A stretch of DNA of 29,527 nucleotides from HGM12713 sp045593725 (GTDB lineage Bacteria > Bacillota > Clostridia > Oscillospirales > CAG-272), in NCBI GenBank assembly GCA_045593725.1, contig JAZNXE010000021.1:1-29527 (forward strand), in the 5' to 3' direction. Of this stretch, positions 23,582 to 29,527 are shown one piece after another. The first letter of the stretch is position 1. The number at the start of each line of letters is the position of its first letter. The translations under genes were made by a program, and so were the position numbers. Under the pieces are notes generated by a model, which saw only the letters and a list, made by a program, of their open reading frames with translations, was not told where the DNA came from and did no database searches.

Positions 23582-25582
23582 ATGAAATTAAAAGCAACAA
23601 CAGGACGTAAGCTCCGCTACGGCGGAACGTCGGTGGCTCTTACGGCGGCGATAATTGCCGTAGTCATCATCCTTAACGTACTTTTCACACTTTTAGTACA
23701 GAGATACGGTCTTTACGTTGACCTTACTCCCGACCTGCATTTCACCATATCAGACGAGTGCTACGACCTTATAGGCAAGATAGACCCTAACGACGGCACA
23801 GACAGTCCTATTGAGATGGTTGACAAATTCAGAGCGGAAAACGACGCTTACAACGCAAGCACCAAGACCGAAAATCAGGCTATCGCCGCCTTCAACGCCG
23901 AGGCGAAGAAGAACAACGACCTCATCAACGAAAAGCTCGCGGCGATGATAGATACCTATACTCCTTATGCGGAATACTCCGAGTATAAGGAATACATAGA
24001 TTACACCTATGACAGACGAAACGAAATAAACAAGCTCCTTCGCCAAAACGAGCAGATAAAGAAGAAGAATGCCGCGGTTAAGGAGCAGAACGCAAAGTGG
24101 ATAGAGGCTTACAGCTCAATGATACCCGAGGGAATGGCTATCACCGAGTACAAGGAATATATCGAGTATAAAGAAGACCCTACTATCAAGATAACCTTCC
24201 TTACCGACAAGGACCTGCTTGAAAACGACGAAACCTCCAAATACGTGGTATTCAACGTAGATGAGGAGCTTAGAGTAAAATATCCCGACCATATCTGGGT
24301 AGAATACGTTAACGCCGAGCTTCATCGCGCGAGATTTACAAAGTACCTCAACTCCCCCACCGATACCATTGACTACGACAGCGTTATAATCGAGTGCGGT
24401 AGCGAGTTCAGAATACGTACTCTCCGCAGCTTCTACATATTCGAGAACGAGGAAACACCCGTAGCATATAACGGTGAAAAGGCGCTGGCTTCCTCTATCC
24501 TTGCGGTTACCAGAGTAGCCTCTCCCTTGGCTTGCTACACCACAAACCACGGAGAGAAGTTCCCCGAGTCCACAAAGGGCAACGAAACTCCCTTCATTAT
24601 GTCACTTCAGGACGCGGGATATGACGTTCAGCCCATAGACCTTGCTAATCAGGACATCCCCGAGGAGTGCCGCCTGCTGGTAGTATTCAATCCCGAATAC
24701 GACTTCAACGCGGACAAGGACGGCGTAAGCAACGTCAGCGAGCTTGACAAGCTTGACGATTTTCTCCACGACAGAAACTCTCTTATGGTATTTATGTCAC
24801 CCAACTCCCACAGCGGAAGACTTGATAACTTCGAGAGCTTCCTTGAGGAATGGGGACTTGCGGTACGCCGCCACGGAGATGACCCCATAATAGTGCAGGA
24901 TGATTCCTCCTCCATTTCCTCCAATACCGAGGTAATAGGAGATTACGCCCAAAACCCCCTTGCCCGCGGTTGGCTTGAGAACCTTATGGACAGCAAACCC
25001 TACATAGTATTCCCCGATGCGGCACCTCTTACCTACCCCGACAGTGATATCGGCGGCACGGCGGGCTTTGACAGAGTTTGGGTAACCGACCCAGAGGACG
25101 AAACCCTTGAGTACTACATCACCCAAAACAGCGATACAAAGCAGCACCGCGTTGTCTATGACCTGTTCTATTCAAGCTCCAATGCTAACGGTGTGGCTGC
25201 GGGAGAGGAGATATTAAGCGCTACCCAGAGGGAGCGTCTGCCGTTGCTCTCTGTTTCGGTAGATACCTATAACCATCAGGAATACACGGGAGTTCTCCCC
25301 GATTCCGCATACGTTATGCTCTGCGGAAGCACCGAGTTCGCCAGCGAGAAATATCTCACCTCAAATACCTACGGAAACTCCGACTTCCTGCTCGCGGCGC
25401 TTCAGATGATAGGACGTGAGCCTGTTCCCGTGGGACTTGCCTACAAGGAATTTTCAAATTACACCATCGAGAGCATAACCGCCAACGAGGCTACCGTATA
25501 TACGGTCATACTCACAGTCGCTCCCCTGCTTATAGCAACCGTTGCGGGAGTGGTCATAATAGTTAGGAGAAAGAACAGATGA
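23582..25582 (+). CDS. GldG-family ABC-associated extracytoplasmic protein
   Basis: A 666-residue protein with a first membrane helix at about 17-40, a large outside domain, and a last helix at about 638-660 followed by RRKNR. The N-terminal GldG pattern YVDLTPDLHFTISDECYDL is followed not by the usual strand but by a roughly 130-residue hydrophilic stretch (71-199). That stretch contains a coiled-coil region and two related EYKEYI(D/E)Y motifs at about 131-141 and 189-199; the normal strand IKITFLTDKDLL follows. Its start lies 28 bases after the permease, and its stop overlaps the next start (ATGA). The function in non-gliding Firmicutes is unknown. Confidence 0.87.
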   Translation: MKLKATTGRKLRYGGTSVALTAAIIAVVIILNVLFTLLVQRYGLYVDLTPDLHFTISDECYDLIGKIDPNDGTDSPIEMVDKFRAENDAYNASTKTENQAIAAFNAEAKKNNDLINEKLAAMIDTYTPYAEYSEYKEYIDYTYDRRNEINKLLRQNEQIKKKNAAVKEQNAKWIEAYSSMIPEGMAITEYKEYIEYKEDPTIKITFLTDKDLLENDETSKYVVFNVDEELRVKYPDHIWVEYVNAELHRARFTKYLNSPTDTIDYDSVIIECGSEFRIRTLRSFYIFENEETPVAYNGEKALASSILAVTRVASPLACYTTNHGEKFPESTKGNETPFIMSLQDAGYDVQPIDLANQDIPEECRLLVVFNPEYDFNADKDGVSNVSELDKLDDFLHDRNSLMVFMSPNSHSGRLDNFESFLEEWGLAVRRHGDDPIIVQDDSSSISSNTEVIGDYAQNPLARGWLENLMDSKPYIVFPDAAPLTYPDSDIGGTAGFDRVWVTDPEDETLEYYITQNSDTKQHRVVYDLFYSSSNANGVAAGEEILSATQRERLPLLSVSVDTYNHQEYTGVLPDSAYVMLCGSTEFASEKYLTSNTYGNSDFLLAALQMIGREPVPVGLAYKEFSNYTIESITANEATVYTVILTVAPLLIATVAGVVIIVRRKNR

Positions 25583-27834
25583 TAGAATCCAGAGAACAAA
25601 GAAGAAAAACTACTCTTCTCCATCGTCGTAAGGTAGCTATTATCGTCTTTGCCCTTGTTTTCGCGGCTCTCGCGATTACCCTGTCTCTTCTCTATCACTT
25701 CTTCAACACGGTATTCTATTTCCGCGACTACGATAACACCATCTACTACGTAAAAAGGATAGACGGGGTGTTCGGAATGTACGATAAGGAGGGCAACGAG
25801 CTTAAAAAGGACGTGCCCTTAGGCACTACCGACGAGCTATACATAACCCCCTATAACACGTGGGTACAGGTTGACCCTAAAACGGGCGACACTGTTATAA
25901 GAGGTATCCCCGACCTTCATTACGCGGAGGACGGAGAGGGCGTTACGGGTGACACGCTTATCGTTATAGAATACATAGACGAGTCAGAAATTGAAGAGGT
26001 ATCGGTCACCAACACGTACGGAAAATACTCTATCGTATCAATAGACCGTGAAGGAAACGGAGAGAGTTATTACTTCATAATGAAGGAAGCTCCCTTTATA
26101 TCGGTGGATGACGACGTGGTGCGCTATCTGACATATTACGCGGGTCACATTCAGGCAAACAAGCGCCTTGAGGCAGAAAAGGACGAGGACGGCAACGTCA
26201 TATACGACCCCATAGAGAACCTTTCCGACTACGGTCTTGCCGAGGAGATACGCTTCGACGAGGAGGGCAATCCCTATAATTACGTGCCGTCATCCTACGT
26301 CATAACCACAAAATCGGGAGAAAAGCACACCATAACAATAGGCGACCGCCTACTTGACGGAAGCGGATATTATCTGCAATATAAAAATCCCGAGGGTACG
26401 GTAAGACCCGCGGTTTACGTGCTCCATCCTGCCGACGTATCGGCGGTAGATGAGAAGATGACCTACGAAACTACCTTTCTGGGTCCCGCAAAGAATTATC
26501 TTATCCCCTCTATGGCATACGACCATAATGAAAGCAACTACAATCAGGTGGAAAACTACTCCATTACCCAAAAGGGCAACGAGGCTCCCCTTATAGACTT
26601 CTCCTTTGTCGATCTTGCGGATAGAACGGGAACAGTACTGGGAATGCACCCCTACGTATTCAACGCTACCTCCTTCAACAAGTATAATCCTAACCATGAC
26701 AATATAGATACAATGCTTATAAAACTGGCGACTCCCACCATAAAGGATATCGCCGTTATAAATCCCACCGACGCCCAGAAGGCAGAATACGGGCTTATGT
26801 CCCTGAGGGTGGACGAAAATGGCAACCCCATACTTGACCAAAAAGGAAATAAGCAGTACTATTACGACGCAGAATACGTTATCAAGTTCGACAGAAAGGT
26901 TACAGATGAGGAAACCGGTAAGGACTTCAAGGTAACCCAGAGGATATACATATCCAAAATGAACGAGAACGGTAACTATTACACCTACACGGTAATATCT
27001 ATGCCTCCCGATACCACGGGAGTAGAGGGTGCGAATATCAAGCTCAATATTATCAACGAGGTATCAGAGAGCACCCTGTCCTTCCTTAAGTGGGATTCCT
27101 ACGACTGGGTATATCCCACCTTCCTTCAGATGGACATAACCTACACCACCGACGTAGAAGCAACGTACGGGGACTATTCTGTACACTTCAAGATAAACAA
27201 CGGAAAGGTAAACAATCTTACAACTACGGGAATTGACGCTACCGACAGTAATGGCAGAGATGTCAGCACCTTCTCCGTGCTCGAGTTCACCGACAGAGAG
27301 GGATACAGGTGGATAGTTACTCCTCGGGAAATATACGTCTATAACGCAAATGGTAATGAAGCAAAGCCCGCATCACTTCGCTCCGAGGATAACTCCATAA
27401 ATGAGCGTGTACACGTCATAGACGGATACAGAACGGCGGCAAACGGAGATAAGGTATATATCGACAAGGATTATGTTACCATCGTCCGCGCCAATGGGAA
27501 AACCGATAAGCTTCTCCGCTACCATACGTCTATATTCAGGAAGCTGTTTTTAAGCATTATCTCCTTGAGAATAGTAGATTCCCATGCCATTTCTCCCGAG
27601 GAGGAGGCAGCGCTTATTGCCAATAAGGAGAACCATATTCTCACCATCAAGACCACCGACGAGAACGGCAAGATCAAGACCTGCGACTTCTATAAGATAA
27701 CCGAAAGGAAGGCTTATATCGTAGTTGACGGACAGGGAGGCTTTTACCTCCAGACTAAAACCCTGCAGAAATTTATCAACGACGTAGAGAAATTCTTTGC
27801 GGGTCAGGATATAGACAATGACGCTATAAAATAA
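25579..27834 (+). CDS. DUF4340 domain-containing membrane-anchored protein
   Basis: A 751-residue protein with a basic N-terminus (HRRK), one membrane helix at about 19-41, and a long outside region of DUF4340 type. DUF4340 proteins regularly follow GldG-like genes in this arrangement and are thought to be outer parts of the same ABC complex. Tyr, Asp and Asn are abundant, as in extracellular beta-rich proteins. It overlaps the GldG-like gene by four bases and ends at tandem terminators. Two of the three GATC sites of the host-like DNA (26611, 27672) are inside it. Confidence 0.85.
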   Translation: MIESREQRRKTTLLHRRKVAIIVFALVFAALAITLSLLYHFFNTVFYFRDYDNTIYYVKRIDGVFGMYDKEGNELKKDVPLGTTDELYITPYNTWVQVDPKTGDTVIRGIPDLHYAEDGEGVTGDTLIVIEYIDESEIEEVSVTNTYGKYSIVSIDREGNGESYYFIMKEAPFISVDDDVVRYLTYYAGHIQANKRLEAEKDEDGNVIYDPIENLSDYGLAEEIRFDEEGNPYNYVPSSYVITTKSGEKHTITIGDRLLDGSGYYLQYKNPEGTVRPAVYVLHPADVSAVDEKMTYETTFLGPAKNYLIPSMAYDHNESNYNQVENYSITQKGNEAPLIDFSFVDLADRTGTVLGMHPYVFNATSFNKYNPNHDNIDTMLIKLATPTIKDIAVINPTDAQKAEYGLMSLRVDENGNPILDQKGNKQYYYDAEYVIKFDRKVTDEETGKDFKVTQRIYISKMNENGNYYTYTVISMPPDTTGVEGANIKLNIINEVSESTLSFLKWDSYDWVYPTFLQMDITYTTDVEATYGDYSVHFKINNGKVNNLTTTGIDATDSNGRDVSTFSVLEFTDREGYRWIVTPREIYVYNANGNEAKPASLRSEDNSINERVHVIDGYRTAANGDKVYIDKDYVTIVRANGKTDKLLRYHTSIFRKLFLSIISLRIVDSHAISPEEEAALIANKENHILTIKTTDENGKIKTCDFYKITERKAYIVVDGQGGFYLQTKTLQKFINDVEKFFAGQDIDNDAIK

Positions 27835-27837
27835 TAA

Positions 27838-27902
27838 GAAAAAGCGACTCAAGCGAGTCGCTTTTTTCTTGTAGGTACTGGAATGCAGTACCTTCTTTTT
27901 TA
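27838..27902 (+). terminator. Tandem intrinsic terminators after the ABC cluster
   Basis: First hairpin: GCGACTC (27844-27850) and GAGTCGC (27855-27861), flanked by A and T runs, so active in both directions. Second: AGGTACTG (27873-27880) and CAGTACCT (27886-27893), followed by TCTTTTTTT. They close the ABC transcript and could also end the minus-strand restriction-modification transcript coming from 27945. Confidence 0.9.
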
Positions 27903-27944
27903 GTATTCCTGTTTAAGTGCAAAACACACTTCTTTTATAGTAAA

Positions 27945-28682
27945 CTATTTCTTGAATACAAATAAATATTCGTGAGCAAGTAAAAGAAAATTATATTTTA
28001 TGCTATTTGTTTTCCAATATCCTGTTGCTTGACAATTATGTTGCTCTTTAATTATAATTTCTTTAAGCCTAAATCCCGCAAGCCGAAACATCGTCATCGT
28101 TTCAAAAGCAAGAGGCTGAACCATTCCTTTTTTTCGTGTATCACCCATAAGAACAGCACAGTATTTACCTTTTTTTAATACTCTGTGAGATTCCTCGGCA
28201 ACCTTAAATATTTCGGGTAAAAATGCTTTAATATCAAGGTGTGACAGGTCGCACTCTATACTATCACTATACCGAATAATATCGGCATACGGAGGATGTG
28301 TACAAACAAGATCAATAGACTCATCGGGCAAATCAAGACTTCGGGCATCACCTAATCTTATAGTAGATGTATAAGGTGTTTCAAAATCAAATTCACACTT
28401 TTTTGTAGATAAAGCAACCGCCTCTGGATTTATATCAAATCCTATAAAGTTACGATGTGTCAAACGCGCTTCAACAGCGGTTGTGCCACCGCCAACGAAC
28501 TGATCCAATACTGTATCGCCCTCGGCAGAATACCTTAAAATAACGTTTCTTGGAATGTAAGGCGACCAATTTCCACGGTATTTTGCATCGTGTGTAGCCC
28601 ATTTGCCACGATTGGGGAACGCCCATACAGTATTTGTTTCAAGTTCAAAATTTTCAGGTTGCAAGGGAATATTTTTTGCCAT
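27945..28682 (-). CDS. DNA amino-methyltransferase of a type II R-M system (N4-cytosine or N6-adenine)
   Basis: A 245-residue S-adenosylmethionine-dependent methylase. Motif I DQFVGGGTT (60-68) binds AdoMet, followed by FIGFDINPEA. Motif IV is THPPYAD (128-134), a TxPPY-type catalytic loop. Motif I precedes motif IV, unlike the beta-class order. Methylated base and site are not readable; GATC is inferred only from the partner nuclease. The ATG at 28682 is preferred; it lies one base after the nuclease stop. A GTG at 28691 would overlap that stop by 8 bases. Base use is clearly more AT-rich than in the rest of the window, and two GATC sites (28310, 28502) lie in the gene. Confidence 0.88.
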   Translation of the reverse strand: MAKNIPLQPENFELETNTVWAFPNRGKWATHDAKYRGNWSPYIPRNVILRYSAEGDTVLDQFVGGGTTAVEARLTHRNFIGFDINPEAVALSTKKCEFDFETPYTSTIRLGDARSLDLPDESIDLVCTHPPYADIIRYSDSIECDLSHLDIKAFLPEIFKVAEESHRVLKKGKYCAVLMGDTRKKGMVQPLAFETMTMFRLAGFRLKEIIIKEQHNCQATGYWKTNSIKYNFLLLAHEYLFVFKK

Positions 28683-28683
28683 A

Positions 28684-29527
28684 TTATTCACCGAATATTG
28701 TAGAAATTATTTCATCCAAAACACCTGATTTTATCATATTGTAGTTTAAAAGATAATTGATATATGTGAATCCTTTTGTTAATTGATTAGTTGTTCCTTT
28801 CCAACAATTACCATCAGTAATGAGTATAAAACCAATACCATTTTCTTTCAAATTGGCTTGTCTATTTATGTAAGAATCAATAATTTCTTCAGGTTTTGAA
28901 CCGCCGCCATTAAAGAAATTAACCTCTATGTTGATACATTTTTGACCTTTAATTAAAATAAAATCAGCTTTCCTATTAGCAATATCATTGGAAATTTCAA
29001 AATTCTTTTCTCGTAAAATCTTAAATTGTTTTTGGGTAAAATATGTTATACCGTATTTCTGGCAAACTTCTTGAATTATTGGCTCGCAAGCCAATTCAAA
29101 AGCTGTACCACCTCTATTTTTTCTTCCGTTAGAATCTAACCCAACCAATATTCCAGTAATATAATCAAGGGTGCTTTTTTCTATTACGTTTTGGTAAAGA
29201 TTTTTCAAACCCATTTGTTTGAAAAATGATAAAAATTCAGAAATTTGTTCATCGGATAAATTTTTTTGCCCACAGAAATTAAACTTCTGTACATCTTCTC
29301 CGCCAATTTCGGTACCGATTATTTTTAATAATACTCCTTCTTTGCGCACTTCGCTTCTCTCAATTTTTGACAAAGCAAATAGATAAGGAAATACTTCAAC
29401 AACAGAAGGAATCTTCTTTAAAAGTTTCACAAATAAATCATCAAACTCATTGACTTTACCAATCAAGCAGTCCAAGGCATGAATTTCAACAAAATATTTT
29501 TGATGATCAGATATATTGTCCCAATTA
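28684..29527 (-). CDS. DpnII-family type II restriction endonuclease, 5' end cut by the window
   Basis: The frame is open to the window edge. A TTG at 29475 is a possible start, but the 17 codons before it (WDNISDHQKYFVEIHA region) resemble the start of DpnII proteins, so the real start lies beyond 29527, perhaps 20 residues further. Family marks: DYITGILVGLDSNGRKNRGG, and an acidic catalytic pair, Asp in RKADFIL (codon 28963-28965) and Glu in INIEVNFF (28924-28926), followed by the GGGSKPEE loop. DpnII-family enzymes cut GATC. The gene is AT-rich, with one GATC at 29505, and is read into the methylase gene with a one-base gap. Confidence 0.88.
   Translation of the reverse strand, partial: NWDNISDHQKYFVEIHALDCLIGKVNEFDDLFVKLLKKIPSVVEVFPYLFALSKIERSEVRKEGVLLKIIGTEIGGEDVQKFNFCGQKNLSDEQISEFLSFFKQMGLKNLYQNVIEKSTLDYITGILVGLDSNGRKNRGGTAFELACEPIIQEVCQKYGITYFTQKQFKILREKNFEISNDIANRKADFILIKGQKCINIEVNFFNGGGSKPEEIIDSYINRQANLKENGIGFILITDGNCWKGTTNQLTKGFTYINYLLNYNMIKSGVLDEIISTIFGE

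Noticed and set aside
1..29527. CRISPR arrays, tRNA or rRNA genes
   Set aside because: No evenly spaced direct repeats with unique spacers and no recognisable cloverleaf or rRNA motifs were seen; the repeats present are inverted and dispersed.

Overview
The window is about 29.5 kb of chromosome from a Gram-positive, Clostridia-like bacterium, most likely an uncultivated gut Oscillospirales/Christensenellales-type lineage. The evidence is gene content (ZapA followed by a U32 peptidase, cmk followed by a PlsC-like acyltransferase, class 1B PyrK/PyrD, class B PyrB/PyrI, a Gld-like ABC system with DUF4340), strong AGGAGG-type ribosome binding sites, roughly half GC, and spacers packed with palindromic repeats. 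No rRNA, tRNA, CRISPR or transposase was seen. The lineage call is inference from gene content.

Layout. 1-242: repeat hairpins and a terminator. 243-2678 (minus): proB-nth-ROK kinase, tightly coupled. 2828-3121: zapA. 3716-5737: U32 peptidase, followed by a strong terminator. 6063-8171: RpiR regulator and an HI0933-type flavoprotein behind a near-consensus promoter. 8592-9919: cmk and a PlsC-like acyltransferase, overlapping by one base. 10543-20731: a de novo UMP cluster, pyrC-carB-pyrK-pyrD-pyrF-DUF4177-pyrE-pyrB-pyrI, starting from a consensus promoter; it covers every UMP step except the carA subunit. 21108-21482 (minus): mgsA, convergent with pyrI. 21715-27834: four-gene Gld-like ABC cluster (ATPase, permease, GldG-like protein, DUF4340 protein), closed by two terminators. 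27945-29527 (minus): an AT-rich type II restriction-modification module, with a DpnII-family endonuclease cut by the window edge and an amino-methyltransferase.

The two most interesting signals are not ordinary genes. (1) The spacers, including those inside the pyr cluster, hold mosaic repeat elements. At least eight copies of one module carry a 22-26 nt hairpin whose stem sequence differs between copies but stays fully paired, next to a shared end CGTTTATAATTCTAACTA. Two larger composites (about 380-410 bp) are bounded by inverted copies of the module, and three of their four outer ends lie exactly at stop codons. Other composites have swapped stems that also remain paired. (2) GATC, the site expected for a DpnII-family enzyme, was found by eye only six times in 29.5 kb: three in the 27.8 kb of host-like DNA and three in the 1.6 kb restriction-modification module. 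This points to long GATC avoidance in the host and a more recently acquired module.
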